Shown: in pieces, positions 1 through 12,621 of the stretch
Numbering within the stretch: position 1 is the first letter of the stretch
Layout: the number at the start of each line of letters is the position of its first letter
NCBI GenBank assembly: GCA_963691705.1
Contig: OY829537.1
Coordinates: 73,925,352 to 73,989,351, forward strand
Source of the DNA: Viola odorata
Lineage: Eukaryota > Streptophyta > Magnoliopsida > Malpighiales > Violaceae
Direction: 5' to 3'
Length of the DNA stretch: 64,000 nucleotides
The notes under the pieces: generated by a model
Database searches by the model: none
What the model saw: only the letters and a program-made list of their open reading frames with translations
What the model was told of the DNA's origin: nothing
Position numbers and translations under genes: made by a program

Positions 1-994
1 GTTATACTGTTTGGAATTGTTTTCTGCTTTACCCACTACATATCCAATGGCCAAAGGCCAAAACTGCTTCGGTATTGGCCATTAGATCTATTATCGGGAA
101 ATGCAAGAAGCAATCTCGACCATTTGTGTTGTGTTTATGTGACAGACTGTCATTCTTATTCTCGTTATTATAATTTCTATTTTAAAATTAAATGTGAAAC
201 AAGATTTCAGACAAAAAAAGAAGCCAATCTCTAGGTTGATATTCTTAGGTAAATTAACAAACCAATTAGTACATTACACAAGAAAAATAATTATAGGACA
301 CAAGTTGAATTAATGGAAAACAAAACTCCAATAACAACCCCAGTGTAAAAAAGTAGTTGCAATTGTCATGTGCTTGAAACAATATTGGATAGTTCCATTA
401 TTTGCAAGTTGCAATCATATTTCAGATGAGCAAACCTGTGCCAAGACTGGTTAAAATGAGCAACAATAATAGCACGTTTACTGAACAATCTGATCGCACT
501 GCAATTACCACTCCCGTCTCGTAATTTCATACATCTTTGTTTTATAGACCAGGACTAGTAGCAGGAAGGTGAAAGCTCCATAGAAATGCATCTGTATATT
601 GGTTTTGATAGGGAAAGGAAGCGATACGAAGCCAAGCAAGTGCAATAAGTACTCTGTCTAGCTACTACCTCTTCACTTTCTGGCCCTTATTTCTGTCTGT
701 CAAGTAATCCACAAGAAAGATGCTCCTCGAGTCCTTGTTTACGCGGTCCATTACTTTCTTATGCTATGGGTTCTCCGTATAGTTGCTATCCCCTGCCAGG
801 AAGCAGAACTCCTTCTTATTTTCATCATACAAGGTCAGATTCAATACATAGATATTGTACCCTCTATCGAGAAAGGCCACCATCCGTTCCACGATGATTA
901 GAATCATTGCACGAGCATAAACCAAGGCCAACAAACAAGATGGAAAGATTGCATAGTATGTTTTCGTAGCACTACCCAGTACAATCCAATTCAT
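1..994. other. Non-coding flank downstream of the PPR gene
   Basis: I see no gene here. The only open frame of note, a 76-codon minus-strand ORF at 764-994, begins three bases past the PPR stop codon and has no recognisable domain. The stretch is AT-rich and probably holds the 3' untranslated region of the PPR locus followed by intergenic DNA. Confidence 0.6.
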
Positions 995-3084
995 CTATTT
1001 CCAAAGTAGGATCCACAATGTAAGTTTAATCTCTTCTATTTTCGTTAGAGATTCATCTCCAGAAAAAATAAACTTACCTTGTCATTCACTGCTAATCCAA
1101 CTGCAGCCTGGAGTCTTCCTTATTCCTTTCAATTTCTTAGTCACTCTAATTAGGTTTCCATCCTCTGCTTTTCCAGCAATATTGTACAAGTCAGACAAAG
1201 CAACATATGGAGTTGCGTTATCAGGCTCCAATTTGGTGAGGTGATCAACTGCAATCTTGGCCAGATCAAGACGGAAGTGAGTCCTGCTTGAACCAAGAAG
1301 AGCTCCCCAAACCCCAGAGTGCCCCTCAAAAGGCATCGAGTTGATCAAAGCAAATGCATAATCTAGTAATCCAGCTCTGCCGAGGAGATCAACCATGCAT
1401 GCGTAGTGATCAGGCCCTGGTTCAATATCATGTAAAAATTTAAATATTCCCATCCATCTGTCACTATTCCTGCATGGGCACAAGCTGACAGAACATCGAG
1501 AAAGGTGATCTCGTTTGGCTTACAGCTATAAATATGCATCAACCTAAAGAACCTAAAAGCTTCTTCCGCATCTCCATTTTGGCTAAAACCAGTAATCATA
1601 GAGTTGAAAGAAACAACATTGGGTACTTCAATATTTGTGAAGATCTGATAGGCTTCAGCAACATTTCCACATTTTGAGTACATCGAAACCAGTGAATTCT
1701 CAATGGATAACTCACATGCCATATCCATCTTTATGACATGACAGTGGATCTGCAGCCCTTGGTTTAGTGTTGCCAACCCAGCAGAAGCATTGATCATGCT
1801 GCTCAAAGTATGTGAATTTGGCCTGACAGCATCTCGAAGCATCTCAATATACCATCGAAAAGCCTCCTCATACAACTCATTAGTCACAAAACCACAAATT
1901 AGCGCTGTCCAAGCAATACCATCTTTCTCGGGCATCATCTTAAACAACTGGATGGATTTACCAAAATCGCCTTTACCGGAGAATCCTGCGATCATGGTTG
2001 TCCAGGAAACCACATCCTTCCTAGGTATCTTTACAAATAGTTTGTTAGCTTCCTCCATTTGATTATGTTGAACGTAACCGTCAATCAATGAGTTCCATGT
2101 AACAATATCTTTCCTGCTCATCAAATTAAATATACAATTTGCTTCATCTAGACAGCCAAATCTACAGTACATGGTGATAATAGAGTTCCCCAAGAAGACA
2201 TCAAACTCAAACCCCGAGCGCAAAACTAAGCCGTGCAGTTGTGTCCCTTCCCTAAGTTTTCCAAGATGGCCACAAGCTTCAAACATTATAGTAAAAGTTG
2301 TAGGATTAACAGCCACAACTCCTTCCCTTCTCATACTCAGAAACAAACCAGCTCCCTCATCAAAACACCCAATTTTCATATACCCATCAATTATAGCAGT
2401 CCATGTAACCACATTCCTCTCTATCATCCTATCAAACAATCCCCTAGCCTCAACTATCCTTCCTTTCTTGCAATAACCATCAATCATAGCAGTCCAGGAA
2501 ACAACATCTCTCTCCACCATACTCTCAAAAACCCGAACCGCATCATCCAATCTGCCTGCCTTCAAATACCCAGTTATCATTCCATTCGAACAAACTGGGT
2601 CTCGCCAACCAGCAGGCATCTCACGATACAACCACTCTGCCTTGTCAAATATTCCCGCCCGTTGAAAACCCATGATCATGGTCGCGTAAGACACCTCATT
2701 CCTTTCACCCATTTGAGAGAACAAACTAAAGGCCTCATCCACCATGCATTTACTCTTTATATATGCGGTGATCATGGCATTATAGGAAGCCGTGGTTCTC
2801 TCAGGCATTCCGTCAAACAATTTCCGTGCATGGGAAATTTGGCCATTCTGCGCATAAGCAGTAAGCATGGCCGTGTAAGAAACAGTAGTTTTATCATGCA
2901 TCCGATTGAATATGGACTCTGATTCTTTGATGTTGCCGGTTCGTCCATGTTGGGTGATTTGACTGTTCCAGTAAGCGATTAATTTGGTTGATTTTTGAGA
3001 TGTTTTATTGGATTTGGAGAGAATTAGAGTGGGGAAACTTGTATAAATTGATTTTGCTTCGAAATGAGAGAAGTGACACCACGT
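995..3084 (-). pseudogene. PLS/E-class pentatricopeptide repeat protein, damaged
   Basis: PPR proteins bind organellar RNA one base per repeat; E-class members usually act in mitochondrial or plastid RNA editing or processing. This intronless locus encodes about 15 PPR motifs in tandem (for example VSWTAMIDGYCKKGR near codon 140 after the 2901 ATG), then an E domain with DHYACMVDLLGRAGLLD and GVWGALLGSSRTH. Its order and wording recall Arabidopsis At1g53600, from memory. Three lesions are visible. The frame changes between about 1428 and 1460, so no single ORF covers repeats and E domain. A TGA at 1082-1084 interrupts the C-terminus, yet 28 more recognisable codons (FIFSGDES, KIEEI) follow in the same frame to a TAG at 995-997. 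Upstream of ATG 2901 the PPR frame stays open for about 61 codons to 3084 with no ATG, and ATG 2901 falls inside a repeat. It is either a recent pseudogene or an allele with assembly errors; the family assignment is secure. Confidence 0.9.
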
Positions 3085-3087
3085 CTA

Positions 3088-4305
3088 CATCTGCGGTAAA
3101 GCGTGGCTGCTGTTTTCCCTAGCAATTTTTTTTTTTTTTAAATAAAATGACGAATCTGATTAATTCACGTCTAATTCGTATAATTTTCCCGATTGATTCA
3201 AAATTAGGCCATTTCGGACCGAACCGAACTGAACAACTGGTCCAATTCCAGTTCTAAAAAGTTAAAAACCGAAAATTTCCATTCCAGTTCAATTCTTAAA
3301 AAAATCAAAACCGGATATTTGAACGGAAACCTGGAACTGATTTAATATTTTTTATATACCAATTGATTAAACCCTATACATCAAAAACTACATCATTTTG
3401 CTTCCACTCTCCAACACAGACAGACAACAGTAGCACGAACAAGCAGAGGCGTATCCACCATGGGGCAGTGGGGGAAACTGCCCCACTGACCAAAAATAAA
3501 ACAGTCCTTATACTTATATGTTTTCAAATTTTGCCCCTATAAAAGTATTAATATTAGTCTATTTTTTGACAAATTAATATATAAGTGGTTCTGTAAATGT
3601 GTTAAATTTAGATTCTTGACTCATAGGTCGTACACTACAAATAAATCTACTTAAAATTATTTAGTGTAATAAAGATTAAATCAATAATATATCTCAAAAT
3701 AAACAGATTTGTATGAAATTACCCTCACTACTTTTTCCATTTATATATTATGTACTTATGAAAACAATAAATATTCATGTATTTTCCCCATAAAAATTAA
3801 TTGTTCAAGCACATACTGCCGTTAGATTCGTTGGTTTAAGCTCAGTTTCCAGACTTGAGAGAGAGTAGATGGAGAAAAGAATGAGCACATGGTTGTCAAA
3901 CAATGGAGAATGGAATGAGAAACGACTTGTTCGCAGTGGCGGATTTAGGAATTTTTTCAGTAGGGGTAAATAACTCCTATTAAAATTAAAAAAATTGTAT
4001 ATTCTTTTCACTTTCGTATATTTGTAGAGATTGTTGGTGTTTTAGGAACATACAAGTTCAAAGAAAGTGAAGCGAAGTTTATTTTTATAACAATTATTTT
4101 GCTTGGTTTTATGTTATTTACTTTGTTTGATTTTATACCATTTAATTGGACTATATAATTTAAATCATCTCCTATTTAGTTTGATAAATGGACTAACGAG
4201 AATATTAATGTTGTTAAGGTTACACATAAATTGAGTTTCTTTTCGTTATCTTTTGAAGAAATCCAATAATCGAACCGAAATCTAATTTTAAAATAACCAA
4301 CATAA
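3088..4305. other. AT-rich intergenic stretch with possible hAT-like termini
   Basis: No gene is visible. Two places carry the kind of motif seen at ends of plant hAT-type elements: around 3443 (CAGAGGCGTATCC followed by a short GGGGCAGTGGGG / CTGCCCCAC inverted pair) and around 3934 (CAGTGGCGGATTTAGG). I could not find a matching inverted partner or an 8-bp target duplication, so this is only a suggestion. Confidence 0.3.
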
Positions 4306-4447
4306 CCAAACTGATTCAAACTGATAACCGATTAAATAATATCCGACTTAACTGACTTAAAAAATTAACTGTCCTACCCAAACCGATTCAAGCTGATAGT
4401 CGACTAATAATATCTGACTTAATTGACTTAAAAAATTAACCGTCCAA
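4306..4447. repeat. Two-copy 72-bp tandem repeat
   Basis: A unit beginning CCAAACTGATTCAA at 4306 recurs as CCAAACCGATTCAA at 4378, and the shared TTGACTTAAAAAATTAAC tail sits at the end of each copy. The copies differ at several positions, so the duplication is not recent. Confidence 0.8.
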
Positions 4448-4498
4448 ACCGATTTGTTCAAAGCTGGATATCCGAGATAAAATAACCGACATAAATGA

Positions 4499-5476
4499 TT
4501 ATCCGACCATGAACACCCCTAGCTTTAATCTCCACATCCATTTGAACAACAACACGTTATTCCAATAAAAAATCGAACCGATCCCCATACCATCAAAAAT
4601 AGTCAATCTCACTACCTTCTCCCAAACCACCTTGCTCAGATACGAGCCCTCACCAACCTCTTTCCCTAAAAAAAACCTAATAATCTTATCAATCTCACTC
4701 GTTATCCCAATAGAAATTTTGTAGATCGATAAATAATAAAACAGAAGCGCATTTAACAAAGATTTAATCAATCCTAATCTTACTCCAATAGAGAGCAATT
4801 TTTCTTTCCAAGAACATAACTGTTTTTTAATCTTATCAATCGAAGGTCTTCACACCCTAGGACTTTTCGAATTTACACCTAACGGGACACCTAAATATTT
4901 GATCGGGAAAGATTCATATTTGTAGTGTAGTCGAGCTGCCATAGTCGTCCTCTCTTTTGTAGAAACATTTATCCCGACCAAAACGCTCTTATGAAAGTTT
5001 ACTTTCAGACTACAAAATGCTTCAAACCACCTCAATACTTTTTGTATTGCAACCACAGTGTTATGTGTAAATCAATGTGTTATCGGCGAATTGAACATGA
5101 GAAACCATCCAACCTCAATGGACACTCCCTAACCCGTGGAAGCACTCTCTCCAGCGCTTTACGCAACATCAAATGTAACCCTTCTGCTGCAATATTAAAA
5201 AGAGAGGGTGACATGGGGCAACCATGGCGGTGCCCTTTCTTTATAAAAAAATCACTAGTGGGTGACCTATTTGTCAAGATGGAAATTAGAGTAGTGGACA
5301 AACATTGACTCACCCATCGACCACCAAAGCCTATTAAATCGAGTACCCGATTTAAGAAGCTCCATTTGCTGGAGTCCTAAGCGTTTTGAAAGTCTAGTTT
5401 TAATAGGAAGCCTTGTTGTCTCCTCTTTTTCATCCAATGAATAACCTCAGAAGATAGCAGAATGCAATTCAAAGCT

Positions 5477-5511
<35 letters not shown>

Positions 5512-5757
5512 TCCTCCCATAAAATCATGCTTCACATCACTTGCGACCGAAGATAGCACCTGTTTCAGTGTGTTGGCCATCACTTTTTCTATAACTTTAT
5601 AGAAGCAAGCCACTAAAGTGATTGGTCCGAAGTCCTTTAATTGAGTTGCACCATGGATTATAGGAATAATAACCATAACAGCGGACAAGATACCTTTCAG
5701 CAATGAGCCAGATACAAAGAAGCTTTGCACCAAATCATAGAAATCCTCCCCAATCAA
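4499..5757 (-). pseudogene. LINE (non-LTR retrotransposon) reverse transcriptase fragment
   Basis: The minus strand encodes ordered pieces of a plant L1-type reverse transcriptase. These are an N-terminal palm segment (5377-5757, with DFGPITLVACFYKVIEK and LLKLDFQNA), the SPSLFNIAAEGLHLML segment (5080-5313), a post-catalytic segment (4850-5056, PIKYLGVPLG) and the thumb region (4499-4798, LGLIKSLLNALLFYYLS). A stop separates the first two pieces and a frame change lies between 5056 and 5080. The catalytic FADD box reads FADN at about 5087-5101, so the enzyme would be dead even without the other lesions. Endonuclease and RNase H domains are absent, and the copy is cut off at both ends. Confidence 0.88.
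5479..5508. repeat. Homopolymer of 30 C (poly-G on the LINE coding strand)
   Basis: Thirty consecutive C residues interrupt the LINE reverse transcriptase and translate as a run of glycines on the minus strand, between HDFM and QALNCIL. It is followed by TCCTCCTCC, so it may have grown from a short G-rich stretch of the original coding sequence. Confidence 0.95.
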
Positions 5758-6187
5758 ATCTCACGTGTAGCCAGACTCACCTGCCTGTTTTGCTACCTTA
5801 CGACTCAAGCCGACCTTAAACCTGAGATCACACCTAAGTCACGTATAACCAAACCAACAAGGATTACATGAATTTTAACATTCAAATAAATAGACAGAAA
5901 CTAATCACATGCAATACTCTACATAAGAACATACAAGATTACAACCACGGGTTCACCCGAGAACTTACATGCATAAGATATTTTAAATCCAACATCTCAT
6001 CACCTGGTTACATAGGAACCGACCAATATACCATATCATAACAAGAGTGACTTATCAACCCAAGCACACCAAAATACCATAGCTTATCCAGCTTGTCAAA
6101 CAAACACAACAGTGTAATACTAATGTGATCACGGATGCGTCACCTTTTGCCTCTCAGCCAGAAAAACCAAGCATCCTGACAGACAGT
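5758..6187. other. Intergenic, nothing recognised
   Basis: The LINE similarity stops abruptly at about 5757. I see no ORF, RNA gene or repeat structure that I can name in this stretch. Confidence 0.5.
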
Positions 6188-7281
6188 TGTCATGTTCCCT
6201 TAATGAGGGGTAACGGGAACATGCACCTTATCGGATGAAGCCCTATACCAGTAACACTACTGAATCTACCAGGAAGCACGTTAGTTGCCAGTAACCTCTC
6301 AAAAGATATGGGCGACATCAGCGCCACACTTAAGCCTCCTGTCAAGGCTTCTAGGAATCTACCGGTATACAAGCATTTCTCTAGAAACCTATCGGGCGAG
6401 TTAGGAGGAGATACCGGTAGTCGTCAGCCTTCCAAGGAACAACCAGGTCTTAGGCCACCCGAGTGGCCAAGCTATCAGCTGAGCCAGCAGGTATCGGAAG
6501 CCCAAAGGGAATCTAACGGGAATGCCTTAAGGGAAACCTTACCGGTAACCTTAAAGGGAGATACCGAGATTCCCCACCCGACTGTATATAAGTCAAGTCT
6601 TCAGCCTGATACGATCCGGCCTCCATCCTGGCCAAGATTTCCAGATATGAACACCCTATCGGGAAGTTAACGGGAACCGTTAGCTGACTGCTAGTTTTGA
6701 AACTAAATAGATTATTCTTTAATTCCTTGTAGTTTTTTAGAAAGGGTAAACTTGTAATTAAAATGCTCTATCAGATTGTAACTAGTATAAATAGCTTACT
6801 ATTGTGTACATGTAAAGTAGCTTGGATTATATGTGAATTTGTCAAAGTTGAGAATACTACTTCTTATTCACCTAAGCTCATTTGGCTCTTACCTAGGATA
6901 AGATTACCTTGGTTTGATTAAAGTAAAAACAACAACAATCCAATCTGTTTTATCATCCATAGATCTGAGCCTCAATCTCTTCTCTCTCGGTGAAATCTTG
7001 ATAAAACAAACCCGTGTGTAATCTGTTGTTACATCCCTTTTGTATGATTGTTCGAGTGAGGTTTGAGTGTTTGTGCAAGCATATCTCAAGGTTCGATCGA
7101 ACGTCGTCTCCATCATCATCTTTGTCCCTTTCGTCGTTCTAATTCGGTAACTATTTTTGTTTTGCTATTCTACTGCGACGCATCTTCCTCTGTTCGTCCA
7201 TATTTCTATTATTTTTCCTTGTGTTTGTTGTATCGCAAACTCAAAGCTAGATCCTCCCCATCGTTCGTTACTGTTCCGACA
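6188..7281 (+). mobile_element. Possible solo LTR
   Basis: The stretch opens with TGTCATGTTCCC and could close with GTTCCGACA, giving TGTC...GACA inverted tips. It contains a plausible TATA box (AGTATAAATAGC near 6785) and recurrent GGTAACGGGAAC / TACCGGT motifs like those in the LTR at 29.6-30.1 kb. No 5-bp target duplication is visible at these tips. The boundaries are therefore tentative and it could be ordinary intergenic DNA. The 120-codon ORF at 6308-6670 has no recognisable domain. Confidence 0.3.
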
Positions 7282-8205
7282 GGTCATCGCATTGAGGACC
7301 GGTCGTGAACGTATCAAATACCCTACAACTGTGGTTTAAGTATGACACCACATTACTAGTAATCATATAGTAGGAACACCACAAGAGGTACAACATAGTG
7401 GTAGGGCTCAAAATACATATACAACGACTCCCGAATGCATAGTTAAGGAAAAGTATCCATGAGACGACATCTGTCCTAGCAGCAGAACCGATTTGGGGTG
7501 TCCTAACATACAAATACGGAGTCCTACAATGAAGATGCTCGAATATGGGTCTCCTCGGTTTCCTCATTACTTGAAAAAAAAACAAATTCCACTATGAGGG
7601 ACCTAGTGAATAGAAAAGTTATACCGACTTACACATGCAAGATTTTATAATAGAACGAAGTTCACAAATGTAATACTATATATATATATCACATTTCCCA
7701 TTCCACCGGTTGAAATGGCCGAATCATAAAATTAGAAAATACCGTCGCCAAAGCGAACGCAAGTTGGACTCTCCTAGGTTATACAAACCCAATCCACGTC
7801 TTCAACCAATTGTGGCTCATGACCTGGCGACCTGTAGGCCCTACTATCGCGATAAGTGGTTAGTATTTAAAACAACAAAGCGCTTGTTAAAATCGCGAAT
7901 CAATCACAACTATGAGATACAATCGGTCATTCACAACCAAAGTTACCAGCATAATCAAATAATATATAACAAGGAAATCACTATCTCATTTACTGCACTG
8001 TAGTGCTTCCCATTTTCACCTGGTAACCAACAATTGATACCATTTTACACCCCAAAAGATATCAAGGGAACAGTGTACAACAATTAATACAACAATATAA
8101 ATAATCTACTCACTATTTTGCTATGATTTTATATTGAAGATCAAACTATATTTTAAAATAATGCACGTGGATTGGTTTGAATTTTTTTGGGATGTTTGTT
8201 CATTG
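7282..8205. other. AT-rich intergenic stretch
   Basis: No gene is recognised. It contains a short TA dinucleotide run at about 7677-7689 and otherwise unremarkable AT-rich sequence. Confidence 0.5.
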
Positions 8206-8348
8206 GAAGAATTTTTATGTATTTTTTTGAATAAATAAGTAGTTAGTTATTAGAAAAAATTTATGCACTTTTTGGAATGAATAAATTGCTAGTTTTACTA
8301 GAAGAATTTTATGCATTTTTTGGAATAAATAATTTGCTAGTTAGCTAG
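8206..8348. repeat. Three-copy 47-48-bp tandem repeat
   Basis: Units beginning at about 8206, 8253 and 8301 share AGAATTTTATGCATTTTTTGG and GAATAAATAATTTGCTAG-like blocks with a few substitutions each. Confidence 0.8.
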
Positions 8349-10193
8349 AGGTGCATGTATGTATGAATTTTGCTACAATTAAAAAGAGAAAAAAAGAAAT
8401 GAATATTCTGTTGTAAAATAATTGTATGACAAAGGTTGAACATATCTCTCCCTTTTTTAATGGCTATGAATGGCTTAATAGTCATGATGTTGCACCGACA
8501 ACAATAATGATCATTAGTCTCATAAAGGTTGCAATGACAACAAATAATGGTCATAATTCTCCCTTGATGATCAAAATGGTTATGGCCATGATTCTCCATT
8601 GATGACCATAAAATCTCTCTCTTAAATGGCCATAAATCTGTCCCATAATGGCTTGAATCTTTTCCTCCCTATAAATACCAACCTATTCCATCAAACCCAA
8701 ACACACATTGAGAAAAACACTACAATCAAAATTGAGAGCTTTCTTTCCTGGTTATTATTCTATTTTTTGTTCTTGCTGTTCTGGTTCCCAATTTTCAAAT
8801 CGGAAGAGATCGTTTTATCCTAGGAGAATTTAATTTTAGGACAGTGTTTCTACACGACTCGATCTTTGTATTCCTAATTTTATTTTGCAGATATTACAAG
8901 AAAGATATTCAGCCTGCCTGGTGAACTGTCTTGACCAAGAGACCAGACAAGAAGAATGTCTGTCTTGATCAATAGACCAGCTAAGACAGATTTTGCCAAC
9001 ATATTCGTAAGTATTCGTGGATATAAATTCTTACTATAAACACACTTCATTTAAATGTGAGTGCGTATATGGATAAACCCACATAAGGTGAATGAGAGTT
9101 TAAAGGGACTCAACCCGTTTCATTGCCATTCCTCACTCCCTCACCCAAGTATACATGTTTGTGTGTCTTAGTTTTTCTTTTCCTACACAGTTACATTAGG
9201 CTTTCCAAATTTGGGGCCTCCAACTTCGATCTAACCATCATACCTTCTTTTTCTTTATTTTACATAGATAAGAATTGTGCACAATATGATTGCAACTGAA
9301 TTTTTCCCCCCGATAATTAAAGTATTTTTAATAATATAATTATACAGGGAGTGTTACGACCTAAGGAAGACAATTCTTAGAAGATCACAAAGCAACCTAT
9401 GGTGTTAGGAAATCGAGGATTGAATGCTAAACTCCATGTTACCAAAAACTTTATTTATCACATGGACACAAGTTAAAGGTCGCTCCATAAAAACAGCTCG
9501 ATCCCATTCTAACAAAATACTGAAAAACTTGAGACCTTACCCTCCCTATTTTATATGAAATACAATTGAGCTATCTAGGGTTGTTTTGTTCGGTGTTTTT
9601 TATAGATACTATTGAAATGATTATTTTGTTTGCAAATGCTCGTATTTTCAACTCATTCTGGTTAAGTTCTAAAAACAAGAAAGAAAAAGCTTCTCTGCAT
9701 TTGTAGTCATCCCACAAGCCACAAAAAAAAATGCAGACCAAAGTGTAAGTGAGACTGAAGTAAGTGCATAAGTTGCTAACATTATCACTGAGCATTTAGT
9801 TTCCCAGTTCCAAACAATTGGCTCATTGTACCTGCCAAGCAACAAAATAACATTTTAGTGACTAACCATTGATATTCATGTCTCATACTAGCAAGGATAG
9901 GAAACTAACACATACACACCTAGGTTCATTGCCGGCGGGACCGCGTACTGAAGTAGAAGAACAAAAAGATACAAGGGTCCTCATGAATAATGCTGAAATG
10001 GATTGCTGATTTTACAATGACTACTCCAATAACTGTAGGATAATGTACCGGACTGCGATTATCCCCACCAGCACCGATAGCTGCATGGCAGACCCTAAAC
10101 CCAGAAAGAAATAGAAACAAAAGAAAGAAAAAGAATAAGAATTGAAGTGAGTGAAAGAAACAACAAAAGGAAAACTATAAAAGAAACTTGACG
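8349..10193. other. Intergenic, with a promoter-like or LTR-like stretch
   Basis: No confident gene. Around 8675-8900 there is a TATA-like CCTATAAATACC followed by leader-like sequence and a splice-acceptor-like TTTTATTTTGCAG at about 8879-8891, as in an LTR R/U5 region or a short 5' exon. No coding sequence follows. Minus-strand ORFs at 9571-9795 and 9926-10120 show no domain. Confidence 0.35.
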
Positions 10194-10385
10194 CGGCTGA
10201 TTACTAAGAGGACTGATATGTAGTAGTACGTGGTTTGGAGCAAATCTTGACAGAACATCGGTTATAGCCTTGATAGCATTGCTGTCTCAACCTGGTTGTT
10301 CTTAACCACTACCAACTCTATTGTGAATTGACTTACAATAGATGTCAAATTCTGAATTGTTACAGTACTCTCATTGGAAATGGTG

Positions 10386-10393
10386 ATTTCATA
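10386..10393. repeat. Left 8-bp target duplication of the hAT element
   Basis: ATTTCATA directly precedes the left terminal inverted repeat. The right-hand copy at 13506-13513 is ATTTCACA, a 7 of 8 match. Eight bases is the characteristic hAT target-site length. Confidence 0.8.
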
Positions 10394-10611
10394 CAGGGAT
10401 GACAATTGGGTGGGTATGGATATGTTAAAGCGGGTATGGGCTGGTATGGGTAAATACCCAACTCAAACACGCAACTAAATATCCATTATTACCCATACCC
10501 AATATGCCCAATACCCAATTGGATATGTAATGGATATCCAATTACACTTATTTATTATTTCACTTAATAAAATTATTTCACCAAATTATTTTATTTTTTT
10601 ATAATTAAGTT

Positions 10612-11060
10612 AGGAACGTTTTTCACCATTGTCTCGTTTTTGCTCATTTTTTACCGTTTTGTCTCATTTTTTACCATTTTGGGTCGTCTTTTATTATTTT
10701 TGCTTATTTTTTACCATTTTGACTCGTTTTTTACCATCTTGGCTCATTTTTACCGTTTGACTCGTTTTTTAACATTTTTTCTTATTCTTCACCGTTGTCT
10801 CATTTTTTACCATTTTTGCTCATTTTTTACCGTTTTGGCTCATTATTCACTGATTTGGCTCATTTTTACCATTTTGGCTCATTTTTTACTATTTTAACTC
10901 ATTTCGCACCATTTTTGCTCATTGTTTTTACCTTTTTGGCTCATTTTTCATTGTTTTGTCTCATTTTTTTACCATTTTTGCTCATTTTTTACTATTTTGG
11001 CTCATTTTTTACAGTTTTGGTTCATTTTTTACCGCTTTTGCTTATTTTTTACCGTTGTGT
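10612..11060. repeat. Degenerate 20-22-bp tandem array inside the hAT element
   Basis: About 20 imperfect copies of a unit like TTTGGCTCATTTTTTACCA occupy this stretch. Long ORFs that cross it (10640-10897, 10795-11073) consist only of the repeat and are not taken as genes. Confidence 0.88.
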
Positions 11061-12503
11061 TGAGTGTATTTAAAAATATATGCTAAACAAGAAATGACAA
11101 TGATAATGTTCATAGCTTCTGCAGCGTCTCTTTCATCCTTCTTCTTAACTTCTGCCTGCAAGGAATTGAATTGGATATTTGAAACTTTAAAAAAAAAATA
11201 TACACTGAACAAGAAACCAAAAATCATACCTAACAATGACTTTAATCAATTTCATGAAATTGTATTTCAGTTGTTAGCTCAAATCCTTGTATTTTAGATG
11301 TAAATAACATAGGTCTCGGTAGTTAGTCTTATATAATAATGCAAATCCTTTAAGAAAGAGTAAAAAACTTTCATGCCCAACTTTTAAATACTTTACTTTT
11401 GTATCCTTTACTTGTGTGTTCAGAAGCTGTTAAACATCACCAAATGGCAAAAAAATCCAATCCTCACGATTACATTCTTGACTATTTATGTTGGGTTTGA
11501 AGAGGAGAAAGAACACAAGTCAAAGAGAATGCATAGATACTCTAGTCAAGTTTCATCACAAGGTATATAGTTGTTCTTAAAAGTAGGGGAACACAGGAAG
11601 ATAAAATAATTACCTTTCTGGAACACACAACTGACACTTGGACTACAATAATTCAGATCCATTGTTTTGAGTCTACGAGACACTAGATATCCAAATTCCA
11701 TTTAGCAGAACACCAGCAAATGGATGCTACAACTCTACCCAAATTATAGACCACCATCCGAATTATAAATGCAACTGACAATATTTCAATTTTGACATGC
11801 CAATAACAAAATTACAGGGACTTCATTTTTCTACCTAGAAAACAACACCCCACTGTAACTTGGCACTATATAAGGAAAGAACAAATTAATGGTATGACTC
11901 AAGCAAGCTTACAGGAGAAGGATGGGAAAGAATATAAAGGAAAAATAGTCTTAGGGATGGTCTCTCTCCATGAAATGATATTCTCGGTTTTGGGCTCAAA
12001 CCCTCACAGTTTTCCCAAGAGACCTCACTCCGTTAGAAAGATCCAACACACTTTATTTTGTTTAGCTATTTTGATATATTATCCTTATGTAAGAGTTTGT
12101 TAGCCCATCAAAAACTTGCACTCTTTCTAATTAATGCATTTTCACATAGATTCAAATGAGGCTACTCATGGTCCTGGCAAATTAGCATAGCACCTTAGTT
12201 GCAATATAATTCAGCTCGGGGACAGTAACAATGAAATCCGGAATTGTAAACTTAAGAATAGGAAGACAATGGCTCATGAGAATACTAGTGCGCCCAAGAG
12301 AGCATCCTACTTAAGTTCAATCAAGCACAGAACACCAACCAAAATTACCACATCTTGAGTTGTATGCATAAAAAATATAACTTAGCAAAGGGAGACTATA
12401 AAAATGCCATCATATGTAACCAATCAACAAGAAATTAACACATATTCAAGTAAAAGTAAGTGCGGAATAGAAAATTTATACATTAAAAGAACAAAAATCT
12501 CAC

Positions 12504-12621
12504 CTTTAAGCACCACACCAAAAACAATGTTCTTGTTATCCAACTAAGGACACGGACTGAGGCCTGTGGTAATCAAGAACTCAACATTCCTGTAATCAGG
12601 GTTAACATCACCCGAGTGCAA
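12504..12621 (-). pseudogene. Cyclophilin (peptidyl-prolyl isomerase) exon fragment
   Basis: The minus strand reads HSGDVNPDYRNVEFLITTG, then a short gap, then LDNKNIVFGVVLK, ending in a proper donor (AAAG followed by GTGAG). This matches the C-terminal half of a cyclophilin-type PPIase domain of the divergent plastid CYP28-like kind, from memory. A TAG replaces the glutamine expected in the PQLD motif, and no clear acceptor AG precedes the exon. It lies entirely within the hAT element, so it is best read as a captured gene fragment. I did not find the remaining cyclophilin exons. Confidence 0.7.

Noticed and set aside
764..994. 76-codon minus-strand ORF next to the PPR stop
   Set aside because: I first read FCFLAGDSN as a PPR C-terminus joined by an intron, but the genuine C-terminal codons continue in the PPR frame to 995, which makes that exon unnecessary.
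2171..2922. Plus-strand ORFs up to 229 codons
   Set aside because: Shadows of the PPR coding strand.
6308..6670. 120-codon plus-strand ORF
   Set aside because: No domain, proline/serine-rich by composition only, inside an LTR-like stretch with many TACCGGT words.
11042..11236. Minus-strand exon-like block (KKKDERDAAEAMNIIIV) inside the hAT
   Set aside because: It has an acceptor-like TTGCAG and coding-like composition, but I cannot assign a family or find partner exons, so I do not list it as a gene.
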